DNA of 64,000 bases from Hyparrhenia diplandra (GCA_015847255.1 JADLZK010008593.1:352779-416778); one strand, 5' to 3'. Shown: positions 35,712-48,167, numbered from the stretch's first letter. Numbers and translations are program-made. The notes: generated by a model not told the origin, from the letters alone.

Positions 35712-37515
35712 CAGCATTGGCCCGGGCTACTAGCTAGTGACGGTGTGTATACACGTGCCAATTTAGACGGGCAGACAACACAAGAGCAAACAGGTGTGAG
35801 TTGAAGGTAGCGACACGCATTCCATCCAGCTGGTGTCGTGGCAAATTGGCAAGATGCAGTACGTACGACGTACTCCTAGAACAGATTCGAGCGCGATCAG
35901 ATCAGATCAGATCAGGCATGCATGCATGGTCCATGCATGGATGGATGGATAGTCATCGAGCAACCCAAGGAAGGAATGCGCGCTCGAAACAACAGAGCAA
36001 CACCTGTTTTTGGTCGCAGCAGAGGAGAGGCCGGGGACGAAGACACACGTACACAGTCCGTACGCCTCGAGAGGCCAACTGGGGATCCGGATAGGGACGA
36101 CCCGGCAGACGATACTATGCCCCTCCAACCTCCATGAGCAACACCTGTTTTTTGGCCATCTGCTGCATGTGCACCGGAGAATCCGAGCGAGTCGCATGGG
36201 CCGAGCACGTGCAATGCATGCCTACTGCCGCCAAAAGATACACTACTATTATATTATCTTTACTATATATATATATATATAAATAAATAAATAAACATGG
36301 AGAAATGGCCGAGGGCAAAGTCGTCAGTCGTCCGTGGTTGCGTGCGTGCGTAGACCAGAGTCAGCGGTATGAGACTATCCGCACTCATGTTCTCTATTTC
36401 CCTCTATACATCCTACCATCAAGATTCCCTCCTTTACAAGCACTATCTCCCCGCATCCACGCTTCTTTATATATTTTACTCTATACCGACTATCAACTGT
36501 GGGGGTCTATTTTATAATTTTATTTAAATATATTCATGTGTGATCTTATTTTGAATGATTTATTGAAACGAATTTAATGGTGCAATCGGGTATTTAATTT
36601 GGGTTTTTAGTTTGTGAGTTATGACATTTTTTAGATAGTTTAAACGTGGGCCCGCCGCTGGCCACACTCTCTCCTGCTCTGCCTCTCTCGCGCATGCTGT
36701 TTCTGGATGCAGACGCATGGGCCCATGGCACGCTGGCCGATGGCGGAAGCCCTGGATGTGCGCTTGATTTCCCGAACGAACGTGAGAACTGGACCGTAAC
36801 GTACGAGGATTCAGTACCCGCTGCGGCGTTTTTTTTTCTCCTCAAGGAACTCATAGCGAACCCCTCCCAGTACCCGCTGCAGATGGTCTGATGCCCGCAG
36901 GCAGTGCTGGCACTGGCAGACCAGAACCAGATCCATATCCAAATCCCCAGCGTGTCCAGCTGCCAAGCCATGGCTGTGGCTCGTGGTTCGGCGCAGCAGC
37001 AGCAGCAGTCCATGGACGGACGGACGGATGGATGGAGATGGATTCATTCATGGTCCGGATAGCACACTAGATGGATAGATACTCTAGTAGGAGGAGATGA
37101 TTTATAGATAGAGGAAGAAGACGACGGCGGATGGCAGGTAGTGGCTGCATCTGCAAGAGTGCAAGACCCGCATCGGCGTCGTCCACGGCGCTGGCAGCAT
37201 CAGCGTGACCTCACTGTGGCCGGCCCGGTCGCCACGGCCGCCACGTGGCCCATGGGCTGCGACTCGTGGAGCCCACCGAGGCGTCCATGTGTCCCGCCTC
37301 ACTGGCCCCCCCCCCTTCGTGTCACCCGCCTCACTTACTTGGCGCGCCGCGCACCCCCGCGTGGCCCCACGCCCCCGGTGCCGCCTCTACACGGCACGGA
37401 GGCGCCATGCAGTGCCATGCGCCGGCTCCTCTGATCTGCCCGCCTTCATTGCGCACACTGAAAACCCACTGCTGTCTGGCCTGGCCGGCCTGCATCTGCA
37501 TGCCATGCCAAGTGT
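35712..37515. other. Intergenic and DREB promoter region, no other gene seen
   Basis: Includes GATCA repeats near 35895-35914, GGATGGATGGAT near 35937, a duplicated GAGCAACACCTGTTTTT (about 35995 and 36136), and TATA/AAAT microsatellites at about 36262-36294. Several open frames of 60-140 residues here match nothing. Confidence 0.55.
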
Positions 37516-37516
37516 C

Positions 37517-37524
37517 TATATATA
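37517..37524 (+). promoter_or_regulatory. TATA box of the DREB-type gene
   Basis: TATATATA lies 110 bp upstream of the ATG at 37634. A start about 30 bp downstream would give a leader of about 85 bases. Confidence 0.6.
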
Positions 37525-37633
37525 CCAGGCCGCCCGGCCAGGGAACCCTCACACTGCACACCACACCAGGCAAAAGGATCGCTAGCATCCATCGCCGGAC
37601 GGGGATCGTAAGCTAGATAGCTGGTCCAACCAA

Positions 37634-38754
37634 ATGGATCATCGGTCGTTGCCGCCGGTGGCCATGGAGGTGGCGGCGATGCAGCGACAGCGACAGCAGT
37701 TCGTCCACCAGCTGCAACAACAGCAGCAGCAAGGCACGACGACGCACCACCAGCCGCTGCCACCGCCGCCACATCAGCAGCAGAACGGCGGCGGCGGCGC
37801 TGGAAGCAGCAGGGCGGCCGGCGGGCGCAGGTGCTGCCCGCTGCGGCGGTCGCGGAAGGGGGTGCATGAAGGGCAAGGGCGGGCCGGACAACCAGCAGTG
37901 TGCCCGTACCGCGGCGTTCGCCAGCGGACCTGGGGAAAGTGGGTGGCGGAGATCCGCGAGCCTAACCGTGGCGCGCGACTCTGGCTTGGCACCTTTGGCA
38001 GCGCGTTCGAGGCCGCGCGTGCCTATGACGCCGCGGCCAGGCAGCTCTATGGCGATTGCGCGCGCCTCAACCTGCAGCCGTCTCCGGCGGCGGCAGGCGC
38101 AGGAGGATCGGCGGTCGTGGCGGCGGCGGCGTCTCCGTCCGCTGACACCGTGGCTGCTGGGCACAACCGTCACCACCAGTACCTGCAGCAGGAGGAGGAG
38201 GAGGCTGCCTTGGCGGTGACGCCTATGATGATGATGCAGTACTCCTCCAGCTACTCCGCCGACGCGTCGTCGTCCAACTCCGACTCCTTTTCCAACTCCA
38301 ACTCCGCTTCGTCGCCGGTGACCATGGAGGTCTCGCCCACCTACAACCACCACCACCAGACGTTCCAGACGATGACGCCTCCTCCTCCTCCGCCGCCGCC
38401 ACAATCATGCGGCGGCATGATGATGGCGTCCGGTGCCGCGCCTCAAGCGCAGGGCTGCCACGTCGTCGACGACGACACCGCCACCGCCACCATGGAGCTG
38501 CAGCGACAACATCAGCAGGTCATCCGCGAGCTGGCGGCCGCGCCTCTGCACCAGGAGACGGATGATTTCGAGGACTTTATGACGCGGCTGCCCAAGGCGG
38601 AGGACTTCGGCCTGCAGGGCTTCCAGGAGGTGCCCCCGAGGTGTTCGACGAAGCCGCCGGGATCTGGGACCACACGGCGGCCGCCTGGTCGACCCCCAAC
38701 ATGATGATCGACTCTGTCGCCGCCCAGCAACAGGTCGCCGTTGTCCCTCTTTGA
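37634..38754 (+). CDS. DREB2-type (A-2) AP2/ERF transcription factor, intronless, three frameshifts
   Basis: Encodes a nuclear DNA-binding protein with one AP2 domain (37903-38080; [18 protein letters not shown], then ARLWLGTF and [15 protein letters not shown]). Just before it the second frame gives [15 protein letters not shown], the segment that marks A-2 (DREB2) proteins, which bind dehydration-responsive elements. The N-terminus is Gln/His/Pro-rich and the middle is Ser/Asn-rich; the C-terminus is acidic ([11 protein letters not shown], then [17 protein letters not shown]), likely the activation region. Frame breaks: an extra G in the G5 run at 37858-37862; a compensating -1 or +2 at 37898-37903; a missing base at the C5 run 38633-38637. 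Corrected length is 372-373 residues with TGA at 38752-38754. Part of its C-terminal coding sequence recurs at 31688-32007 and 35331-35472. The exact DREB2 letter cannot be decided; an ABI4-like assignment fits less well. Confidence 0.87.
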
Positions 38755-39149
38755 CTCTCGATCGCGCGGTTGATCGCCGCGCGCCCTGCACCTGCTACTT
38801 CGTTCAAAAGCTGGCCGGTGTACGTGGCGAAGTGGATCAATCGACGCGCGCTATGCATGCATGACACCCAGTGGGGTTCGTGAGTTACTTACACCTCAAG
38901 GCGTACATATACAATTGTATGTACGTAGATGGTTACTCTGCTATAGACTGCTACTATATTACTATATAGTTTTGTTTCTCCTAGTTAATCGTGTGTTTTA
39001 TATATAATGTTTCAGGTTTGTAAAATATACTGTATGTAGTATTGGTGTGTCTTAAACATATATATACTCCTAGTTATATATGTAGTCTTTGTGGGTTTGT
39101 GTGTGGTATGTATATGCATGGGCGGCTAGCTAGCTTGTATACAGTATTA

Positions 39150-39298
39150 TTCCATCCGTTTCAAATTGTAGTTTACTTTGGCTTTTCTAGATTCATTTGA
39201 TTTGCTATGTATCTAGTCATGGTGTATAACTAGGTGCATATAAAAAAATCAATGTATCTAGAAAAGTCAAAGTGAACTACAATTTGAACGGATGGAGC
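39150..39298. mobile_element. Stowaway-type MITE downstream of the DREB gene
   Basis: The ends TCCATCCGTTTCAAATTGTA and CTACAATTTGAACGGATGGA are inverted copies, and the inner arms (TTTACTTTGGCTTTTCTAGA / TCTAGAAAAGTCAAAGTGAA) also pair, so the whole 149 bp can fold back. Confidence 0.82.
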
Positions 39299-39825
39299 AT
39301 CATATATATAGACATATTTATATTAATTTCGTTTTTTCCTAATTATTTGTGGTTTTCGTTTAATTTGGATCTGTTTCAGGTATTTAAAAACAAAATATAT
39401 ACTTGGTGTCCTAAAATATACTCCTATATATATATAGTCTATATATGGTTTTCCAGTAATAGTATTGCATGCATGTATGTATAGTGTATACACTATATAT
39501 ACCAGGCTACCTATAGTACATATGCTAATGATCGATAGACGCAAGTGTAGCTGTGCACACTCTGCTCATGCGTGCCGGGCTCCGAGCAAATAAGTGATCC
39601 AGTGGAATTGACACGCGCCGTCATGCATGCATATGGATCGGAATGTGTCGTGTACGCTCGACGGCTCGAGCGATGTGCACACGTACTGTTGGCTCGTGGA
39701 GTCCCAGAGTCGGGGGAAGTTGCTAGCTTCATGCCATATGGTGCCATATGGCATGGTGTTGATCGTGATGACTGAAGACGCATGCATATGCGCACGTGCC
39801 GGTATTGAAAGGGTTAATGTATAAG

Positions 39826-40140
39826 GGCACTTATAATACAAACATTTTTTTTGACAAATTCATAATACATACTCTTATTATATAGTCTAAGCCTATTTAA
39901 CTTTTTTTTCTGACAAACTCATAATACAGTCTTTTATCATATAGTCTAAGCATATTTATTACCTTCGAAGTAGACTATTTTCAAGGTAACAAATAGTCTT
40001 AAAGTAGAATCTACACTATGAGTGTCCTAAAATATATACTAGCCCTAAAATATATACTAGCTAGTAGCAATGAAGGTAGCAAAATGCATGCAGGAATATA
40101 CTGGCTAGTAGCAATGAAGGTAGCAAAATGCATGCAAGAA
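39826..40140. repeat. Two short tandem duplications
   Basis: A unit of about 65 bp with TCATAATACA and ATATAGTCTAAGC occurs twice between 39840 and 39960. A unit of about 44 bp with TAGTAGCAATGAAGGTAGCA occurs twice between 40060 and 40140. Between 39299 and 40286 no gene is seen. Confidence 0.75.
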
Positions 40141-40286
40141 AGGATCGGGAAATAAATCACAAGAGAGAGGGAGAAAGGATAAGAAACATAAATTGAGCAT
40201 TAGGCCATCCCTTGGGATCCCAATTTTTCAAGGCCCTTCATATGTTAGATACTCCTACACTAGTACACTACAGTGTTGACAATTTC

Positions 40287-42374
40287 TTTTTTTTTTTTTG
40301 AAACGAACCGGCGGGGAGAGCTGCCCGCTATATTAAAAAAAAAAGGAGACGCTAGGACGGCGCAAGTTACAAAAAGAAAACAAACGCCAAAAGAAAGGAA
40401 AGAAAAAAACTAAACTAAAACTAACTAACTCAAGCTCACCCGGTTGGATTGGGACATCAACACGGGTTACCACTCAACGGCCAACATGGCCAAGACTCTA
40501 AAACAAACACAAAGAAGCCAGAGGAGGTAGAACCAACTGCCACCCACAAACCGCACAAGTGCGGTCGTCGAGAACCATCAAGAAATCTAGCGCCGAAGAT
40601 ACCAAAGGGGCGGACACCACCACACCGAGAGGGCCACCGCCATCTGGGACCCCTACAGCCGTAGTGTCTTGGCAACGAAGCCACCGTCTCGACGAAAAAG
40701 AAAACACCAAGACCGAGCCTCCACAACGCGGGGGACCTCGCCGCATCCGCCGTTGTACTCCTCTCTTGTGTGCGCGGGGGCCTCCTTGCCACGTCCGCCA
40801 CAACACTCATGCTCCGGTCTCGTTTCAAAGATTGCCGCCAACACAAACGAGCAAAGCTGCCCCACCCACGATGATCATCTTGAAGCAAACCAGACCCGTC
40901 GCCCGCAGGTCGGCGTTCTCTCGTAGCATCTCCGCGGCAAAAGGTTGCCGCCGCCGAGCCGAAGAACAAGGTTGTCGCTGGCGCCATCTCCGACGTTGTA
41001 CCACAGGGTGGTTCCAGCCATCTTTGAAAAAATCCGCTGTCGGCCCGCAAGCCGCCGAGTCGCCCCCGATGCCGCTTGATTCGCTTAAGCCGCAGACGCA
41101 GCTCCCAGCACCGCAAGACGGCACTTGCGGATGCAATGCCGGCGCCGCGATCACGCAAGCAGCCGGACGACAAAGAGAGATGACACCTGTCCAACAACAA
41201 GAAAGCAGCCTCCTCTCCCGCGGTGAAGCCAACACCCTTCACGCCTTCGACACAACGGAAGAGCCAGCACCGGGCGAAGCTGTCAAAAGCAATGAACCGG
41301 CAACACCGAAGCCGAGTGGGGTCTCTAGAGACGACGCCTCCAAGGAGGGTACGACGCCGATGGCGCCGCCGTCGCTCGTCCAGCAGATGGACAGGGTTTT
41401 CACCCAGAGACATTGTGCAGCAGGGCTGTAGCTCCCTCATGGCGCCCCCAACGGGGAGAGCGACGTCAATGACGCCGCCGCCATGCCACCAACACGAGTT
41501 GGCAAGAGCTTTCGCTCAGAGCATCCAGTCCCCGCCGCACCCGCACAGCAAGGCACACCAGCACCACCGCCGCGACTGCCCACCAGAGCAACTCCTCTGT
41601 CGTAATCCACGATCCGCCTTGCCGAAGTCCTGCTCCTCTGCTGCACCTCCCAGCCACCACCTGCCTGGGCCGCCGCTCCCTTCACGCCAGACACCGGGCC
41701 GCTGATGCCCACCAGCCGCACCACCATCACTGCAGCGCCGCTCCGTCCCCCCAGAGGGTTGCACGACGCACCATGCCACCGCTCCCTGGGACTTCATCCG
41801 TCGCGCGCCGCTCCCCCTCGTCGGAGCCACGCCCGACCCTCACCGGAGCCGCGGCCGCCGCACCTAGCAGCTCCACAGCTGCTCGTCGCAGATCCAGGCA
41901 GGTGAGGGCCGGATCCGGCCATGGGGGCGCCGGACCACGACCCCGAGCCGCCGTCGTCGCCAAATCGGGGGGCCTCGCCGTGCTCCTTCGCCGCCCCGGA
42001 GAAGGCGCTGCCGGAGCTGCCGCCGGCGAACCTGGCCCCTCCGCCGCCGCTCGTCGCAGATCCGGGCGGGGAGGGCTGGATCCGGCCTAGGGGCGCCGGA
42101 TCCACGTCCCCGCGCCGTCGTCGCCGCCAAGACGGGGTGGCCGCGCTGCGTTCCTCCGCCGCCCCGGAGAAGTCGCCGAAGAAAGGGAGAACCCCGCCGC
42201 CGCCGTCCTGGAGGCCCCACACGGATTCCCGGCAGGCCTCTCCGGCGGCGGCAGGGAAGGGACGGGTGGGGAGGGTGGCGAGAGGGGGCGCTGGTGTCGC
42301 CGCCCGAGTCGCCGAGCGGGGCGACGCGGGCGCTCGCGTGTATCTGTGTTTGGCTCGCGCTTAAAATCCGCTGT
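40287..42374 (-). mobile_element. Non-LTR retroposon without reverse transcriptase, 15-bp target duplication
   Basis: The target duplication AGTGTTGACAATTTC is perfect at 40272-40286 and 42375-42389. On the minus strand the element ends in CCGGTTCGTTTC plus a poly(A) of 13-14 bases, the usual tail of plant LINEs. The 5' part is GC-rich and repeated internally (GATCCGGCGCCC-type and CCGGATCTGCGACGAGC motifs occur two to three times, about 41880-42120). A 327-codon open frame (41440-40457) and an overlapping 290-codon frame on the other strand match no domain, so I do not call a gene. It is probably a non-autonomous LINE derivative or a retroposed chimeric transcript. Confidence 0.85.
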
Positions 42375-42613
42375 AGTGTTGACAATTTCATCCTCATAAA
42401 ATTATAAATTATTTCATCTCATGATCATGTTAGTTAGTTTATTTATCTACGAAAAATATCATGAAACCGTCACCAAGACTGAGTTTACCAGCCATTACAC
42501 AGGCCTGTCGCTAGCTTCGCATGCATCCCCAGTTGAGATGGAAACATTTTAGGCACTCTGCTGCAAAGGTTTAAACGAATATAAACAAAAGAGAATCATT
42601 ATCAGCCTAACAA

Positions 42614-42653
42614 GTTGAGATGGCCGAGTTGGTCTAAGGCGCCAGATTAAGGT

Positions 42654-42686
<33 letters not shown>

Positions 42687-42694
42687 TCTCAATA
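42614..42694 (+). tRNA. tRNA-Leu, anticodon AAG
   Basis: An 81-base type II tRNA. The acceptor stem is GTTGAGA with TCTCAAT (last pair G-T), the D arm lies in TGGCCGAGTTGGTCTAAGG (A box), and the anticodon stem CCAGA/TCTGG holds the loop TTAAGGT, so positions 34-36 are AAG. A long variable arm follows, then the T arm GTGGG-TTCAAAT-CCCAC (B box). No intron and no encoded CCA are present. A T-rich stretch with TTTTGTTTTT about 10 bases downstream would stop RNA polymerase III. This is a nuclear gene for the CUU/CUC leucine codons. Confidence 0.95.
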
Positions 42695-42699
42695 TCTTT

Positions 42700-43930
42700 C
42701 CTTTTGTTTTTCCTCTCAACATATTTTTTTTCATACTTCTTGAGCCGTTGTGCTCATACGCTCTCAATGTATAGTTTGTGTTTTTCCTCATAAAAAACAT
42801 GGATCATTTTTTTTTTCTCAAACAAACATAGAGCAAAAACCTGCTCGTTCATTCCGTAAATGCTTGCTACCCGGGTTTCTTGTCAGGTTTGGACATGGCA
42901 GAAACACAAAAATGGTCCGCCTGGCTCACAGGCAACGTTTGCATGCTGAAATTCTTTAGCAATCATTGAATAGGCATATATACTTCAAACCAAATACTAA
43001 AATATATGAGTTTACAGGCAACATCTAGGCAGTCATTTTTCTTAGGCAAAGGTCCCAGGATTCTATCAAACAGGCCCTTATAATATGTTGTAGGTATTTT
43101 TTATATGTGTAGTAGTTAATACTATACCTTAGCTAACTCGATGACGCTATTGCACTGTTGAACATACTAATCTTGACAGCTGAAAATCCACTACAACTCT
43201 AAAACTGATATATTTGTCTCTTCTTTTCCTATCTTATTAGTAAAAAAAAAAACATTTTTCTATGAATTATATACTAATAAGCAAAAGGTACTTGCATATC
43301 ACACCTCAAACATTTGTAACGAAAGAACTGGAATAATGAGAATATTATGACTAATTTCTTAACTTTCCTTACCAACAACCTCCTTCATGTCCCGCCGATG
43401 GACATCAGAACTAGTCAAACAAGATCTGCCTCCCATCTCAACATTGGACACCACAACTAGGATATGTAGAATGAACCAACCACCATTTCAAATCAAAGCT
43501 GTTGAAAAGCATTGACCATCAACGCATCAAGAATAGAATGGAATAGGAAAAAAAGCCCACTACTAACCAAGAAACTGACCAAAACAACAATTCACTGTTG
43601 CAAACCTAAACTTTCCCTTCTAAATGTCTCCTAGTGATATTTTCATGTGCTATGACTAGTGGTAGTGATCACTAACCAAAAAGGTAATCCATTAACGGGT
43701 GCCAAGATCTTCTATCCTTCAAAAAAACAAAGTAGGAGAAGTAACTCACACAATCGCCATTGGAGAAATTGAAGAAGCTCGCCATGCCGCCCCTATGAAG
43801 CCCAAGCGCTGCATCCGCCCCCACAATCATTGGAGATAAAGTGGAGGAAGCCAAAGGACATGCCAAACTATCAACATGGGTAACTTGAACCCAAATGTAG
43901 TGAAATCCTAAACTAAGTACATAACGTTAT
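42700..43930. other. Intergenic, no gene seen
   Basis: AT-rich sequence with no conserved coding block. The short open frames look random. Confidence 0.55.
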
Positions 43931-43934
43931 GCAA

Positions 43935-44788
43935 GGCTCTATTTGTTTGAGCTTTTATGAGTCTTGCTTATAAGTTGAGCAAGATTACCCGATGAGCAAC
44001 GATCTAGACAATCTCTTTTGTCGAGAATTTGGATATTTGGTTGTGGAGATTATTTTGGCAGCTTGGTGGGGGGCTTTTTGGCGGCTTAGTGTTGGTGGGG
44101 GAACCTGGAGGGGGATGGGGAGGGGGCGGTCGCCGATAGGAGCTCGTGCAGAGGATGTGGTCGCGGGAGCTCGTGAGGAAGCCGTGATCCCGATGGAGCG
44201 TGATGGCATCCCGGGAGGTCGATGGAGGCCGCCGGCTCCTCGGGAGAGGGGGAGGCCGCCGAATGTTGGGAGGGAGGCGGCCCCCCGGGAGGCCGATCCC
44301 AGGTGAAGGGTGCTATCCCCGAAGGGAGGCCACCGATTGCTAGGAGGGAGAGGAGGCGCCCTTCGAGAGGCCGATCCGGTGAAGGATGGCATCTTGAAGG
44401 AGGCCACCGGTTGCTAGGAGGGCAAATGGGCGCCCTTCGGGAGGTGGGATTCGGTGGAATCCGGCCCGCCGCCGATGTGATCCGGGTTAGGAGGCAACAA
44501 CCGGGCCCGAGGGGAGGAGGTGAGGGTAGAGGGAAGCGGCGGCGTGGAAGGAGTAACAAAGGAGTGCCTACACACGAGGAGGGGAGAGCCGCTGGCGAAA
44601 GTGTGGGAACATAAGTCGCGGCTTTCCAAATTGCGGTCCTAAGATCGTGGTTCGATCAAGTTTTGCGATGCTCGAACGCTAGACAACACGTCACGATGAA
44701 CGCGGCGGCGCAAAGTAGCCAAGCATTTAGTGGTCTTTTCTAGCTTAGTTTGCTCTAAGACACCGTGACCGCGGAAACAAATAGACCC
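43935..44788. mobile_element. TIR element (854 bp) with an internal GC-rich minisatellite
   Basis: The left end GGCTCTATTTGTTT and right end AAACAAATAGACCC are inverted repeats of 14 bp with one mismatch. Flanks are CAA and TAA, so a 3-bp PIF/Harbinger-type duplication is possible. From about 44212 to 44447 a unit of 75-80 bp with GGAGGCC..CCGGTTGCTAGGAGGG repeats three times. Open frames across it are repeat-driven and match nothing. Confidence 0.55.
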
Positions 44789-45769
44789 TAAAGCATAGGT
44801 AAAATCAATCCGCCAACACGGAAGAGGTTGTTTGAGGCGTGAGAGAACATAAGAGAAACTTGCGTTGGAACAAAAGTCACTTTCTACTATAGAAAATGGG
44901 AAAGAGGAAGGATTGAGAAGGCACTTTGCTTTTAGTAGATAGCAGAGTTGCACATTTATTATTTCACTAAACGATTATTTTAGATTTACCTTTATGGAAA
45001 AACGAGAATTGCACCCAAAAAAACTTTGTAGTTATGCCATTATAGAAATAAAAATTTGCAATCGTGCCATAAAAATTGAGCACTATGCCTTTGGTTTGAT
45101 GATTGCTGCTTCTTCCATCATAATTATTGTATATCCGAGGCACAATAGGTATATATTCACAAATTAATTAGGAAAGAAATAATGTCACGTGAAAACTAAA
45201 GTATATTTTATCTTCTGTTTAATCAGTGGCTTCTTAGGGTTATCAACTCGGATGTCTCTCTTACATACATAAACTCCACACAATATCCATGCTATCTAGC
45301 TAATCACCAACCATCCCAAATATAGATGTCGAGGGGCTCCGTTATAGCTCATGTGTTAAACCAGTTGTCACGAAAAAAATCTACTTTATGTGACTTTGTT
45401 CACATAAGCTGGTTAATAAGGTGGCTCCTGTGATGGTTAGTCGAGTGATGTCTGTGATAATATGGTCTATTTGACATTATATCTGTTTACATCACTCGAC
45501 ACGTAGAGCAGAGGAGGTCCACTGCGTCAATGCAACGCGAACGCAGCGCGCACAAGTCGGAGCAAGAATCGGAGCAGAGGACAGGAGTGTGAAGGAGTTG
45601 CTGCCCTGCCCGCAGTTGCCTTGCAGTTTCCTCTGCTCTTCCTTGTCTCGCTTTCGCTCCCGCAGTTGCTTTGCAGTTTCCCTGCCTCGTCTCGCTCGCT
45701 CTCGCCCAGCACGAACAGATCCATCCAATACTCGAGCCCAAGTACTCCATTCCAACCAAGAACGAAGCC
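44789..45769. other. Upstream region of MED15-like copy A, no other gene
   Basis: AT-rich to about 45480, then a GC-richer leader with a duplicated CGCAGTTGC(C/T)TTGCAGTTTCC (about 45611 and 45661) just before the copy A ATG. Confidence 0.5.
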
Positions 45770-48167
45770 ATGGACGCCGGGGACGCCGGCGATGACTGGC
45801 GCGCCCAGCTCCAGCCCGCAGCGCGCGGCAGGATCGTGAACAAGATGTACGTACTTCCACTCCCTCTTCCGATTGTCGAATCCCCCCTTTCTTCATCCCT
45901 CCTCCTCTTCCCCGCCACCCTCACACTTTAATCAGACGCATTTCTTGCATTCAGAATACTGTGTCTTAGGAGGTGTCTGCCGATATCGGTGCCAGAGGGG
46001 TTAGTTGAGCTTCAAAGAATTGCCGTGCGGTTTGAAGACAAGATGTATAATGTAGCCACTAGCCAGGTACCTTATCCTAACTCTGCTTCTACCTTCCGCT
46101 TAGCGCTCACCGCTCAGCACTGGGTGGGTGGCTCAATCATATATATAGATACTAAATTAAAACTCGAGCGCAAACGCCGCGCCATCTTTGAGTTCGCTCG
46201 TGGTTATTTTTAGTAGAGAAGCTGAAAAACAATATTTATGTTATCCAGCTATAGTTCTTGTAGTTTAATTAATAAATGTATTTTAGGAGTATGATATATT
46301 TTTAATGGATAAATCAATGAAGAAATGATTTTCTATGAGCACACCTTGGCATAAGAACTCCATGCGTACATGAATTTATACATGCAAGTGCAATGAAGTG
46401 TGCTCATCATATGGTGAGTCGATCAAAATTCGCTCAGATTTGAGGTGCATGGCCCTAGCATTGGAAAGGAATGCGAGAGAAAGATTTTCCAAGTACTATG
46501 CTTGATTTGAAGCTTTAGTGTGTATTAACTTTCAGAGTTATATTACAATACAAAGGAAACTTTATTAATCTATCTCAAGGATATGTTAGGAACACATAAT
46601 AACCGGTTGCTACGGAAGGCATGGCATGATCTAATAATTTTAGTTGTCTATGACTCTTCCTTTCTTGATGCTCAGCCTTACATTTGACACAGCCTTGAGT
46701 GGTTAAGCCTATCACAAATAAAGAGAGATTATACAATCACTCCCACCTTCGAAGTGATACTTTTGTTTTTGAAACTGAAACAAAATCAGACACTTATAGG
46801 AAGAGAACAGTGCTGCAAATGGCTAGCTTCGTAGTAATCATTCATCGTCATATCAGTATCATCAGCATGTCACTACATTATGAAACAAGATTAACTAATT
46901 GACATAGAATCAGTCTGCTGCAATTAGTCATTTCAGTTATCTTGATTGATGTATTAATTACCCTCCTCTTGCCATAATCTAAAGCTGAAAGAATGACAAT
47001 ATATTTTTTTTCCCAACACTGCTTCTGAAATCAGCAACATTTTTTTTTTTTTTTTTGCAAATGAAACCATCATCCCCTATATTGACAAGGAAAATTGACA
47101 TAATCATGAAATAGTTAGGATTGTTGTACCACAATACTAAACTATTTGTATGGAAAAATTAACTATCTAACCTTGATTAGAAGTGCAATAGTTATATTGC
47201 TTTGACTTAGTCATGTTCGATTCAATCAAAGGAATATAGATTGCAGAAAGAAATCAATTATAACTTAATAACCTTGCAGGTTGCATGGTGTAACTGAAGT
47301 CAACAGCACAAAGTACAGCATATAATTGAACAAAGCAAGATGGAATAAAATTATCTGATACGGTGGTTCTGATGTTGAATCTATTTTTCCTTGTCCTGGC
47401 CAAAACGTATTTAGTGAAGAAAATGTGTATCCATTAGATTCAAGCATGTAGCAAGGCCAAGGTCTGCGTACTGTAATAACTGAAGACCTTTGCTTAATGA
47501 AAGCCAACCTCGTCGGTTTGCCAGTAGCAGAGACCGCGTTGGGGGCTTGCGCGCTGCTGCTCACGATGGCAACCCGCGGCCAGCCGCTACCATGCTTTGG
47601 AGGGATCGCCGCCAGATCCCTGCATCGCCAGTGTCAGGCGCCGCGCCATTGTGCCAACTTCGCCAGTGATCGCGGAATGTAGCCGCTCTGGTGGGGCTGC
47701 AAGTGGAGCTGTGGACATGAGAGGCTGGATCGGTGGAGGGAGCGTCGGCCTGCAATTCCACAAAGCTTCCTGACGGCACGATCGGTAGCCCGGTTTCTGG
47801 TGCAGACACGTGGCAAAAAATAATAAGGTGGGATGGATGGTGCAGATTTTGTCTATTAAGATATTTTTTGTACAAAAAATGGTGAAAAACCTAGAAAAAC
47901 ATGGAAAACAGCCACCTATGAACTATCTCCTTTTCTAAAAAAAATCTATGAACTATCTGCTACCTGGCCATTTTTTTTACATGCCTGTAGAATTTCCTTC
48001 TCTCACCCATGTTTGCATAAGTCGATAGTATGCATGCTTACTGTGCTAATCATACTGCAACTCCAATCCTTGTTTTTGTATCATTCAGAGTGATTACTTA
48101 CGGAAGATTTCTCTCAAATTGCTTTCAATGGAGAGTCACGCAAGTACACAACAGAACGCTGTTCCAG
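45770..48167 (+). CDS. MED15-like KIX-domain gene, copy A (partial)
   Basis: Three exons, 45770-45846, 45955-46066 and 48089-48167, have GT-AG borders and matching phases and no stop. They encode the start of a plant MED15, a Mediator tail subunit. The N-terminus includes DDWRAQLQPAARGRIVNKI, then PISVPEGLVELQRIAVRFED, then SDYLRKISLKLLSMESHAST. Together these form the three-helix KIX domain that binds activators. After the last donor I find none of the later MED15 exons that copies C and D keep; from about 49180 the sequence instead matches the tail of copy D and a copia fragment. It may therefore encode only a KIX mini-protein with unknown 3' exons, or be a truncated pseudogene. The second exon reads ILCLRRCLP where the relatives have IMETLKKHLP, a sign of relaxed constraint. 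Confidence 0.75.

Noticed and set aside
36594..37047. 139- and 78-codon minus-strand frames upstream of the DREB gene
   Set aside because: Composition-driven; no domain, and they overlap in different frames in the promoter region.
40457..41440. 327-codon open frame on the minus strand and a 290-codon overlapping frame on the plus strand
   Set aside because: Both lie inside a retroposon, overlap each other on GC-rich DNA and show no domain, signal or codon pattern of a real gene.
41794..42397. 142- and 177-codon minus-strand frames
   Set aside because: They are repeat-driven (GDDGG, SGAAKE-like) and part of the 5' end of the retroposon.
47265..47875. Minus-strand frames of 99 and 104 codons within copy A intron 2
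   Set aside because: They match nothing known and have no conserved splice context; probably chance or an unrecognised insertion.
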